Shown here piece after piece: positions 54,665 to 62,288 of a stretch of 64,000 nucleotides of DNA. Below the pieces are notes generated by a model. It made no database searches. It worked only from the letters and a program-made list of their open reading frames with translations, and was not told where the DNA came from. Both the position numbers and the translations under genes were made by a program. This DNA is from Limimaricola sp. G21655-S1 (GTDB lineage Bacteria; Pseudomonadota; Alphaproteobacteria; Rhodobacterales; Rhodobacteraceae): contig NZ_JAPWGO010000002.1 of NCBI RefSeq assembly GCF_027213785.1, positions 1-64,000 on the forward strand, given 5' to 3'. Numbering within the stretch: the stretch's first letter is position 1; each line of letters starts with the position of its first letter.

Positions 54665-55317
54665 AGCGGGCGGTCCTCCGACCCGAGCCTGCGGATGCGC
54701 AGTTCCACGGCCTGACCACCCGCCCTGTCCAGTGCCTGCAGCCGCAGCGCTTTCTCCCGGAGTGCATCCGGGGCGATATCGGGGTTGATCCCGCCGGTCC
54801 GGGCCAGCTGCGTCACCAGGGGATAAAGTTCGGCCCGAGTCGTGGCATCATATCCAAGTCGGGCAAGCGTCTGCCGCTCGCTCGCGTAACGCGTGCCCGG
54901 CGGCAAGGACGCCCGCATGGCCTCGCGCCGATGATAGAGCTCCGCGCCGTCGACCGGCAGCAGCGCCAGAACCTCCGGCGGCGCCAGATATAGATCGACC
55001 AGCCCGTCGATGTCGTTCAGCCGCACCTCCCATTCGAAGCCTCGATAGGCCAAGGTCACAGGACTGCCATCGCGCGGTGGCAGTCCGTCGGCGCGTGCCT
55101 CCGCCGTGCTCAGACGGGCGCGCAGCAATTCCCGGATGGAGGCCGTATCCAGCGCCGTGACATGGCGGCGTTCGAGGGCGGCCAGCACTTTCGCATTGGA
55201 CGCGCCCCGGAGTTGCAGCCCCACCGCGCTTGCGGCGACCAGCATGACGCCCAACAGCGTTGCCAGGAGCACAACCCCTCGGTTAGGCTGGCGGATAGCA
55301 TCTGGATGAATCCTCAT
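54661..55317 (-). CDS. gspK: Type II secretion minor pseudopilin GspK
   Basis: A 218-residue protein with a type IV prepilin-like leader (RQPNRG then VVLLATLLGVMLVAAS) and no Glu at position 5 of the mature helix, as is normal for GspK. The globular part has LNDIDGLVDLYLAPPEV and the SAM-like region after it. GspK caps the pseudopilus tip. It is shorter than the usual 300 or so residues. Its ATG overlaps the ATG of the divergent prepilin peptidase gene within CATG. Confidence 0.82.
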   Translation of the reverse strand: MRIHPDAIRQPNRGVVLLATLLGVMLVAASAVGLQLRGASNAKVLAALERRHVTALDTASIRELLRARLSTAEARADGLPPRDGSPVTLAYRGFEWEVRLNDIDGLVDLYLAPPEVLALLPVDGAELYHRREAMRASLPPGTRYASERQTLARLGYDATTRAELYPLVTQLARTGGINPDIAPDALREKALRLQALDRAGGQAVELRIRRLGSEDRPL

Positions 55318-55870
55318 GACCGTCCCTGCTTTGCTTGCCGTACCTGCCCTCGCATTTGCCTATGCAGCCGGTTTCCTGATCATCTCGGCGAGCGCTTCGG
55401 CGGGATTTGAGGCGCTTCTCGCCGCGGGCCTCGCACTCCCCCTGATCTGGTTGAGCCTGACCGATCTGCGCCGGTTCGAGATTCCCGACGGAGCTGTCCT
55501 CATCATCGCGGTTGGCGGCGTTGCATTCCAGTATTTCGTTCATCCGCATCGCTGGTTTGTCGAACTCGGCGCAGCCGTGGCGCTCATGGCCCTGTTCTGG
55601 ACCGTGGGTTACCATCTTTACCAACGCGGCGGCCGCGAAGCCCTGGGCATCGGAGATGCGAAATTGATTGGTGCCGGCGCATTGTGGACCGGTTTCGCGG
55701 ATATTTGGCTGGCGCTGTTCCTGGCATGCCTCGGCGGGATCATCGCGGCGCTGGCAAGAAAACCGTTCGGGCCCTCCGAGGTGCCGCGAGAAATCCCCTT
55801 CGGGCCCTTTTTGGCCTACGCGATCTATCTTGTGTTCCTTTTACAGATTTCGAGTGTGTCATGGTATTAA
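55316..55870 (+). CDS. Prepilin peptidase (A24 family), peptidase domain only
   Basis: A 184-residue, six-helix membrane aspartic protease. The two catalytic Asp are Asp50 in LTDLRRFEIPD and Asp114 in GIGDAKLIGAG. The N-terminal methyltransferase domain and its Cys motifs found in PilD/GspO are absent, so it looks like the CpaA/short type. It should cleave the leaders of the pseudopilins encoded next to it. The start ATG is head-to-head with gspK, and there is no strong ribosome site. Confidence 0.88.
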   Translation: MTVPALLAVPALAFAYAAGFLIISASASAGFEALLAAGLALPLIWLSLTDLRRFEIPDGAVLIIAVGGVAFQYFVHPHRWFVELGAAVALMALFWTVGYHLYQRGGREALGIGDAKLIGAGALWTGFADIWLALFLACLGGIIAALARKPFGPSEVPREIPFGPFLAYAIYLVFLLQISSVSWY

Positions 55871-56295
55871 TCGACAAGAGAAAACCCCGTAATGCGCAAG
55901 CCGGGCTGACGCTTCTGGAAGTCATGGTGGTCTTGGCGATCATCGCGCTCGTGGTCGGGCTGAGCGCGCCACGGCTCATGAGCAGCTTCGGGCGGGCCAA
56001 GGCGCAGGCCGCCAGCGTCCAGATGGCCAATCTGAAAGGCGCCTTGCAACTCTATTACATTGATCTGGGCCGCTATCCGACTGAAACGGAAGGGCTGAAA
56101 GCGTTGATATCCCCGCCGGTCGGGGCCGCAAATTGGCTTGGCCCCTATGTCGACTCGGAGGAGGCGCTTACCGATCCCTGGGGCCGCCCGTTCCTGTATC
56201 AGTACCCGAGCGCGGAGGGCGATTTCGCCTTGATCACGCTAGGTCGGGACGGTCAGCCCGGCGGCAGCCGGGAGGATAGCGACATCACTTCCTGA
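55861..56295 (+). CDS. gspG: Type II secretion major pseudopilin GspG
   Basis: A 144-residue major pseudopilin. The leader MVLIDKRKPRNAQAG is followed by the mature N-terminus LTLLEVMVVLAIIALV with Glu5. The LGRYPTETEGLKAL and DPWGRPFLYQYP motifs and the calcium-site tail (LGRDGQPGGSREDSDI) are diagnostic. The ATG overlaps the peptidase gene by ten bases. Its 3' end overlaps the convergent gspJ gene by 43 bases, which is unusual. Confidence 0.92.
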   Translation: MVLIDKRKPRNAQAGLTLLEVMVVLAIIALVVGLSAPRLMSSFGRAKAQAASVQMANLKGALQLYYIDLGRYPTETEGLKALISPPVGAANWLGPYVDSEEALTDPWGRPFLYQYPSAEGDFALITLGRDGQPGGSREDSDITS

Positions 56296-56882
56296 GACAG
56301 GCTTCGCGCCGGTCGAACGACCAAGGGCGGCAGGCTCGTACCCGCGGCGTCGTATTCGATCCGCACCAATTCCGGCAATGGTGCCGTCATGGGCCACACC
56401 TCGCGCCACTCCGGCGGCATACCCGGCACTGGCGAACCCCAGTATCGAAGCTGCAGGCCGTCCGAATGCTCGACCAATGCGAAATCGGTCCGGGGTCCAT
56501 CCGTGGAAGCTAAGCCGGGCGCGGCAGCGCTCACGAGGACCGGGCTGACGCCTCCCGAGACGGTGGCGCGTTCCAAGGTCACATGCACCAGATCGCCGGG
56601 CCAGAAGGGCGGCTCTTCGATCGAGGTTTCGAACTCAAGACGACCGTCCGTGCCCCATAATCGTCCCTGGGGCGGCATGTCTTCGATCAGGCGACGCAGC
56701 CGGTCTCGATTCAGCAGCAGCCCGGTACCGATCTCCGAACCGGCAAAGCGTACCCCTGCCCGGCTCGTCAAGCCCAGCGCGGCGGACATGATGAGGGCGA
56801 TCGCGCTCATCATGGCGAGCGCCAGCAACAGTTCGAGCAGGCTCGTCCCCCGTCGAGGGTGGCGCGGCCTGTCGGTCTTCAC
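56253..56882 (-). CDS. gspJ: Type II secretion minor pseudopilin GspJ
   Basis: A 209-residue protein with a prepilin leader (HPRRG then TSLLELLLALAMMSAI, Glu5 present) and a mostly beta-strand C-terminal domain. It matches GspJ in size and in its position beside gspI, which it overlaps by ATGA. It is a pseudopilus tip component with GspI and GspK. The last 43 bases overlap the convergent gspG gene. Confidence 0.8.
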   Translation of the reverse strand: MKTDRPRHPRRGTSLLELLLALAMMSAIALIMSAALGLTSRAGVRFAGSEIGTGLLLNRDRLRRLIEDMPPQGRLWGTDGRLEFETSIEEPPFWPGDLVHVTLERATVSGGVSPVLVSAAAPGLASTDGPRTDFALVEHSDGLQLRYWGSPVPGMPPEWREVWPMTAPLPELVRIEYDAAGTSLPPLVVRPARSLSQEVMSLSSRLPPG

Positions 56883-57259
56883 AACTCGACCTCATCCAAA
56901 GCAAGGTTGCGAAACTCGACCTTGCGCGTCGGATCGCCGACCGGCCAGGCCGTGACCGTGATCTCGACCAAGCCCGGCCCGGCCCTGCCCCTCGCCTCCG
57001 AAACCGACCATAGCCAGTCGCCGATCCGCCCCTCGTCCCGGGCCGGCAATACGCCGCGGGTGGCCAGGTGTTCCTCACTGATCGAGCGGGCCAACTCCAC
57101 CAGCCAGGCACGCTCCATGCGCTCGAAGGACTGGCGCATCAGGAGACGCGTGAACTCCAGCGCGCCCCCGACCACGACGGCCAAGACCGCGAGCGCGATC
57201 AAGGTCTCGATCAAGGTGAAGCCCGACCGGGGCCGACGGTGTTCAGAAGGCGAGTTCAT
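56879..57259 (-). CDS. gspI: Type II secretion minor pseudopilin GspI
   Basis: A 126-residue protein with the classic leader RRPRSG then FTLIETLIALAVLAVV, Glu5 present. The size is right for GspI, and the end (EFRNLALDEVEL) is typical. It overlaps gspF upstream by 17 bases and gspJ downstream by four. It nucleates pseudopilus assembly. Confidence 0.83.
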   Translation of the reverse strand: MNSPSEHRRPRSGFTLIETLIALAVLAVVVGGALEFTRLLMRQSFERMERAWLVELARSISEEHLATRGVLPARDEGRIGDWLWSVSEARGRAGPGLVEITVTAWPVGDPTRKVEFRNLALDEVEL

Positions 57260-58457
57260 TGATCGACATCACCGCATCCATGATGGTGAAGACAAGCCCG
57301 CCTATGGCACCGCCGACCAGCAGCGTCAGCGCCGGGGTCAGCGCCTGCAGCAGCCCCTGCACGCGTCGTTCGAGTTGCGTGGCCAGCACGGAACAAAGCG
57401 TCTCCAGAACCTCCTCCAGCCGGTTGGTTTCCTCCCCGATACGGAACAGCTCGACGAACAGCGTCGGCAGGCCGGTCTCGTGCTCGGCGAAAGCGCCATG
57501 CGCCCGCCCGCCGCGCCTCAGTGCAGCGGCGGCGTCCCGCACCGGCCGAGCGAGGATGTCGCTTTCCTTGGCCACGGCCTCGAGGGCTTCGGGCAGAATG
57601 AGCCCGGCCCTTAGCAACAGGCGCAGCCCCCGGGTCAGTCGCAATAGCGCCGCGTCGCGCAGCACCGGGGCGATCAAGGGCAGGCGCAGAGCGAGCCGTC
57701 CGGCAGTCGGCCGCACAGCCACTGCCAGCAGGGCAACGCAGCCTGCCCCGCCTGCGAGCAGGAGCGCCGGCCACCACTGAAGCAGGAACTCCCGCAGGCC
57801 CAGAAGCAGGGACAGGCTGGTGGGCATGGGGCGCGCGTCGCCGTCGAAAAGCGGTGCGAGAGCCGGCGCGAGCGACATCGTCACGAGCAGCAGCAACGCC
57901 AGCCCGCTTACCAGCAACAGGATCGGATAGAGCAGCGCCGACGTGATATGGGCACGCAGCTTCTGCTGACGCCGCAACAGTTCGGCAAGATCGCGCAACA
58001 GCTCCGGCATGGCATTGGAGGCCTCACCCAGACCCAGCAACTCCCGAAAGACCGGCGAGACGGGCGGACCGACCTGTTGGAATGCCTGCGCGAAGGGCAG
58101 ACCCTCCGATACGAGCCAGATCACCCGCTGCAATCGCGTTCTCGTGGAATGCCGCATCGAGCCATGTCCGAGGACCCGCAACAGGCTCGGGATGGGCAGG
58201 CGCACGCTGAACAGAAGCGCGAGTTGCTCGGCCAGAAGCGCCTGCTCACCCAGTGGCAGGGGCCGACGTGGCAGCGCGATCTCGCGGCGCAGCCAAGAGG
58301 TGCGCGACGGGCTGCCCGCGTCACGCAGTTCGACGACGGAAAGGCCCATGGCGAGCAGGGTTTCATAGGCTCCGCCCTCGGAGGCGCTGTCGATCTCGCC
58401 GGCTTCGCGCTGGCCACTGTCGGAATAGGCGACATAGGAGAACATCGGCATCGGCAT
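57243..58457 (-). CDS. gspF: Type II secretion inner-membrane platform protein GspF
   Basis: A 404-residue polytopic protein with two T2SF domains, each ending in a membrane segment (LLYPILLLVSGLALLLLV in the middle, and the final TLLVGGAIGGLVFTIMDAVMSI). The N-terminal MFSYVAYSDSGQREAGEI is diagnostic. Three in-frame ATGs sit close together; the first has GAGAGG five bases before it. GspF forms the platform with GspE, L and M. Confidence 0.92.
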   Translation of the reverse strand: MPMPMFSYVAYSDSGQREAGEIDSASEGGAYETLLAMGLSVVELRDAGSPSRTSWLRREIALPRRPLPLGEQALLAEQLALLFSVRLPIPSLLRVLGHGSMRHSTRTRLQRVIWLVSEGLPFAQAFQQVGPPVSPVFRELLGLGEASNAMPELLRDLAELLRRQQKLRAHITSALLYPILLLVSGLALLLLVTMSLAPALAPLFDGDARPMPTSLSLLLGLREFLLQWWPALLLAGGAGCVALLAVAVRPTAGRLALRLPLIAPVLRDAALLRLTRGLRLLLRAGLILPEALEAVAKESDILARPVRDAAAALRRGGRAHGAFAEHETGLPTLFVELFRIGEETNRLEEVLETLCSVLATQLERRVQGLLQALTPALTLLVGGAIGGLVFTIMDAVMSINELAF

Positions 58458-58517
58458 GGTCCCTCTCGGCCGGCGCGACCATGGCAATGTGCAGGTCCCG
58501 ACGGCGGGTGACTAGCT

Positions 58518-59036
58518 TCACTCCAGCATCTTCACGGTCCTTTCCGAGGCCTCCGCCTCGGAGCGCATCACGATGCTGCGCTGGGTGATGGCGGTGATCG
58601 TCCAGCCCGCCACGGAATCGCCTTCGCCCACCCAGACGGGCTCGGACCTTCCGCTTGACACGACCAGGGCCCGCGACCCTGACGGGTGCAGGATCGATGC
58701 GAGCAAGCGCAGCTCGGTCGAAGGATCTGCAACGGATCTGGTGGGGGCGACATCGGGCACGGCGGCAGGCTGCATCGGCGCGGCATCTGCCGCGTCCTCG
58801 GCGCGACCGGTCGAAAACAGCGGCCGATCGGCGAGATCGGCGAGCAGAGCCGCGTAATCCCGCGCCTCTGGTATGTCCAATGTAGGCCCTGCTTCCACCG
58901 TCGCATCGGCGCCTGCATCGATCTGTTCCAACAGGAGGATCCGCTCAGGTGCCCGATGATGCAGCAGCGCCATCGCGCCAAACCCGGCAATGACCGCGAG
59001 ATGCGCGGTGGGGGGCCAGGCGGCAAACAGCGTCAT
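58518..59036 (-). CDS. Type II secretion GspC/GspN-like protein
   Basis: A 172-residue bitopic protein: a short N-terminus, one membrane helix (TAHLAVIAGFGAMALL), the RPLFSTGR motif seen in GspC/GspN-type proteins, and a C-terminal HR-like domain (LRLLASILHPSGSRALVV and VWVGEGDSVAGWTI). GspC links the inner platform to the secretin. It is much shorter than a full GspC and lacks a PDZ domain. It overlaps gspM by ATGA. Confidence 0.72.
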   Translation of the reverse strand: MTLFAAWPPTAHLAVIAGFGAMALLHHRAPERILLLEQIDAGADATVEAGPTLDIPEARDYAALLADLADRPLFSTGRAEDAADAAPMQPAAVPDVAPTRSVADPSTELRLLASILHPSGSRALVVSSGRSEPVWVGEGDSVAGWTITAITQRSIVMRSEAEASERTVKMLE

Positions 59037-59590
59037 GCCTCCTCCTCCTGTACCCAGAAGCCCCAAACCACGAGTTGGAACAGGACCGGTGCCTCGACCG
59101 GCCCGCTTGCCCGAAGGTCCCGCTCGCGCGAGGCCTCGTGCAGCGACAGATGCGAGACCGCCAGACGCGGCGTGACGGCTTCGAGACCGGCAAGGAGCCG
59201 GACAAAGGCGGTGAAATCGCTCCTGCCCTCGATCTCGACCGCGACGGCGGGGCGGGTCAGTTCGGCGGGGGGCCTGGCCTCCGCAAAGGCGGAAAGCTCC
59301 AACGCGGACTGTCGCCCCAGCTCCACGAGGGTCTTTTGCAAGGTCAGCACGGCGTCGCTCTGATCGGCGGCGGTTTGCACCACCTGCGACGGCAGTTCCG
59401 CACCCTCCCCCGCCCTCTCCCAAACGCCGATGCGCCGCAGCAGACCATCCCGCTCACCGCTCAGCCGCTGCAGATCGGTTTCCAGTGCGGTCCGGCGCAA
59501 TTCGCCCGGGTATATCACGGCGGCGAAGAGAGCGGCGCCCAGCCCCGCCAACAGGAAGGGGGCGATCATGCCGAGAAGTCCCCCCTTCAT
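59033..59590 (-). CDS. gspM: Type II secretion protein GspM-like
   Basis: A 185-residue bitopic protein with one N-terminal helix (IAPFLLAGLGAALFAAVIY), a coiled-coil region (LETDLQRLSGERDGLLRRI) and a small ferredoxin-like domain. It fits GspM by size and by its position directly after gspL, with which it overlaps by four bases. It partners GspL in the inner membrane. Confidence 0.78.
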   Translation of the reverse strand: MKGGLLGMIAPFLLAGLGAALFAAVIYPGELRRTALETDLQRLSGERDGLLRRIGVWERAGEGAELPSQVVQTAADQSDAVLTLQKTLVELGRQSALELSAFAEARPPAELTRPAVAVEIEGRSDFTAFVRLLAGLEAVTPRLAVSHLSLHEASRERDLRASGPVEAPVLFQLVVWGFWVQEEEA

Positions 59591-60615
59591 GTTCCGCCCT
59601 CCCCCTGCTCGAGCACGACCAGCAGTTCGAACAGGCTTTGGCCCGTCACCGGATCGACCGAGACCGGGCCGTCGATCTGGGCATGTCGCGCCCATGGCGC
59701 GTCGCCCAATGTCTCGACCAACGAGGCCACGTCGATGGCGGACTGGCCCGCCAACCAAAGCTCGTCCCGATCGATCTGCAGCGCTTCCAGATGGACGTTG
59801 TCGCCCAATCGCTCCGTCAGGTCCGCGAGGATCGGGAACCGCCGATATTCGAGATTGAAGATCCCGAGTTCCGTGGCGATCTCCGCGACCGACTGGTCAC
59901 GCGTCGTCGCCTGTGCGCGCGCCGCGACCGCCTGCTCCCGAAGCTGGGCCGTTTCCAACTCGAGCGCAGCCGCTTGGGCCGCGAGCGTGGACAGCTCCCG
60001 CCACTGGCCGAAGCCTCCCCAGGCCAGCGTCCCGACGAGCACGCAGGCGGCGATCAACGTCCAGAGCCGCTGCGGCCGGTCGGTCTCGTGGCGCAGGTCC
60101 ACGAAAGGCCTCGCCTCCGCCGCGCCAGCCGCGATGACCCGCCGCGGCATGAAACCCATGCGCCGCACTTCGTCGATCAGGTCCGACATTTCCGCCCGCT
60201 TGACGATGAGGGCCCTGTAGACGATGGCGTCTCCGTCATGTCCGCCGGGGACCACTGCCCAGAGCAGACCGGCCCCTCCGGCGGGCATCTGTTGGCGAAG
60301 CCGCACAGAGATCGCCGCCTCGGCTTCTCGACGGATCGCGCGCGGCAGGCTGATCCGTTTTTCCAGCATAATGTCGGAGGCCAACACGAGGTCGACGGGC
60401 TGGCGCCCTCGCCCGCAGGCACGCAGCTGGCTCTTCTCCTCGTCGCCGATCGGGGTGTTGCGGATCACGATGCTGCGCGCCGTGCGGGGCGGCAGGCCGG
60501 CGACGAACAGCCAATCGGGAAACAGCAGATGCCGCAAAGCGCGAAGCCGCTGCCCGGCCTTGCCCCATATGACTGATACCGTCCGCATGATTGACACAGC
60601 AGTCTGCACCGTCAT
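59587..60615 (-). CDS. gspL: Type II secretion protein GspL-like
   Basis: A 342-residue protein with an actin-like cytoplasmic part, a transmembrane helix near residues 185-203 (LWTLIAACVLVGTLAWGGF), a coiled coil and a C-terminal PilN-like fold. GspL docks the ATPase GspE to the membrane. Two starts are possible: this ATG, or the ATG at codon 10 (60588), which leaves more room for the divergent gspE promoter. Confidence 0.8.
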   Translation of the reverse strand: MTVQTAVSIMRTVSVIWGKAGQRLRALRHLLFPDWLFVAGLPPRTARSIVIRNTPIGDEEKSQLRACGRGRQPVDLVLASDIMLEKRISLPRAIRREAEAAISVRLRQQMPAGGAGLLWAVVPGGHDGDAIVYRALIVKRAEMSDLIDEVRRMGFMPRRVIAAGAAEARPFVDLRHETDRPQRLWTLIAACVLVGTLAWGGFGQWRELSTLAAQAAALELETAQLREQAVAARAQATTRDQSVAEIATELGIFNLEYRRFPILADLTERLGDNVHLEALQIDRDELWLAGQSAIDVASLVETLGDAPWARHAQIDGPVSVDPVTGQSLFELLVVLEQGEGGT

Positions 60616-60653
60616 CCCCTTAGCTGGGGCATTCTAGACCACGGGCCGGGACG

Positions 60654-62120
60654 GTGGATATTGGAAGAAAGGCTTATGCAACGGACTGGGACGCCCGCTT
60701 GGCCGAGGCCATCGCGGTCGCTGGTCTGCTGGAGCCGGAGGCGCTGAAGGCGGCACGCGAGATGGCCGCGCAGCGAGGACTTCCCCTCCACAGGGCGCTG
60801 ATCGACCACGGGCAGATCGACGAGGAACTGCTCCTGCCGCTGGTTTGCGCCGAGCTCGATATCCGCTTCGAAGAGGGGCGCGCCGGTGACGGGACGCGGC
60901 CGGACGTCGCCACCATCGCCCGGCTCTCGGCCAAGTATCTGACCGACCGGGCGGCGGTCCCTCTCGAGCTGGACGGGGCAGAGGCGCAGGTCGTTCTGTT
61001 GGCCGATCCCGCCGATGCCGAGCTTCGGCAGGAGATCGCTTTTCACCTGGGGCGAGAGGTGGAGATCCGGGGCGCGACGCGGCGCACGATCCGCCAGCTT
61101 CTCTCGCAGGTCCGCGAGGACGGCTCCACCACCGGGCGGCGCATTCAACGGCTCGACACGGCGGAGGAACCACCCGAGGCCGAGGGGCCGGTCATCCGTT
61201 TCGTCAATGACAAGCTCGCGGATGCGATCGCGCTCGGCGCGTCGGACCTCCACTTCGAGGCCGCGGGCAATGCGCTCACGGTCAGGCTCCGCATCAACGG
61301 CGTGCTCGTGAAACAGGATGTCCAGTCCGAACTCAGCCCCGCCGCGGTACTGGCACGGCTCAAGGTCATGGCCTCGGCCAATGTCTCCGAGCGTCGCCTG
61401 CCGCAAGATGCCCGTCTCACGTTGCCGATGGCCGGACGGGTCATCGATTTCCGCTTCTCCTCCCTGCCGACGCAGAGTGGCGAGAGCATCGTGCTTCGGG
61501 TGCTCGATCCACATGCGCTGAGGATCGGCTGGGACGCGCTGGGGTTCGAGGAAGACATCGCCCGGGGCATCCGTCGCGCGATCGAAAGACCGAACGGGCT
61601 CTTTCTCGTCACCGGCCCGACCGGCTCGGGCAAGACCACCACGCTCTATACGGCCGTCGCGCATCTGAACACGCCGAAGACCAAGATCGTCACCGTCGAG
61701 GATCCCGTCGAATACAATCTCGAAGGGATTCAGCAGGTACAGGTGCAGGAGGCGATCGGGTTGAGCTTCGCCCGGGTGCTCAGAGCCGTGCTTCGGCAGG
61801 ATCCGAACGTGATCCTGATCGGCGAAATCCGCGACCCGGAGACCGCCGAGATCGCCTGCCGGGCGGCGCAGGTCGGCCGGATGGTGCTGTCGACGCTGCA
61901 CACCAACAGCGCGGAAGGGGCGGCGCTCAGGCTCGAGGATCTCGGCGTGCCACGATACATGGTCTCCGACGTCCTGCGCGGGGTGCTGTCGCAGCGCCTG
62001 GTCGCGCAGCCATGCCCGGCCTGCGCGGGGAGCGGCTGCGCGTCGTGCAATTTCACCGGTGCCGCGGGGCGGCGGCTGGAGACGCAGCTTCTGGAATTCG
62101 GAAACTCACCCCGGCCGTGA
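60654..62120 (+). CDS. gspE: Type II secretion ATPase GspE, shortened C-terminus
   Basis: A 488-residue secretion ATPase. The N1 domain is near residues 10-70, Walker A GPTGSGKTTT at 321-330, the Asp box TVEDPVEYNLEG, Walker B NVILIGEIRDPET and the His box LSTLHTNSA follow. The zinc motif is compact, CPACAGSGCASC, with four residues between the Cys pairs instead of the usual long loop, and the protein stops about 20 residues later. The start is a GTG, 38 bases from the divergent gspL start. It powers pseudopilus assembly. Confidence 0.9.
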   Translation: MDIGRKAYATDWDARLAEAIAVAGLLEPEALKAAREMAAQRGLPLHRALIDHGQIDEELLLPLVCAELDIRFEEGRAGDGTRPDVATIARLSAKYLTDRAAVPLELDGAEAQVVLLADPADAELRQEIAFHLGREVEIRGATRRTIRQLLSQVREDGSTTGRRIQRLDTAEEPPEAEGPVIRFVNDKLADAIALGASDLHFEAAGNALTVRLRINGVLVKQDVQSELSPAAVLARLKVMASANVSERRLPQDARLTLPMAGRVIDFRFSSLPTQSGESIVLRVLDPHALRIGWDALGFEEDIARGIRRAIERPNGLFLVTGPTGSGKTTTLYTAVAHLNTPKTKIVTVEDPVEYNLEGIQQVQVQEAIGLSFARVLRAVLRQDPNVILIGEIRDPETAEIACRAAQVGRMVLSTLHTNSAEGAALRLEDLGVPRYMVSDVLRGVLSQRLVAQPCPACAGSGCASCNFTGAAGRRLETQLLEFGNSPRP

Positions 62121-62159
62121 ATACCCGGTAAATCGTCAAGCCCCGTTAACACTTGTATT

Positions 62160-62173
62160 GGGGCATAAGCCCC
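62160..62173 (+). terminator. Probable terminator after gspE
   Basis: GGGGC-ATAA-GCCCC forms a 5-base stem with a 4-base loop, followed by an AT-rich stretch ending in GTTT. It lies 39 bases after the gspE stop codon and separates it from the multicopper oxidase gene. Confidence 0.5.
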
Positions 62174-62288
62174 TAATTCTGTTTAAGACGTTCAGTCGAT
62201 AGACAGTTTCCGTCCATTAACCAATCATCGGGAGAGGCAATATTCGCACGGCGCTTCGCAATTTGTGGAGCGCCCACGGGAGGGATTT

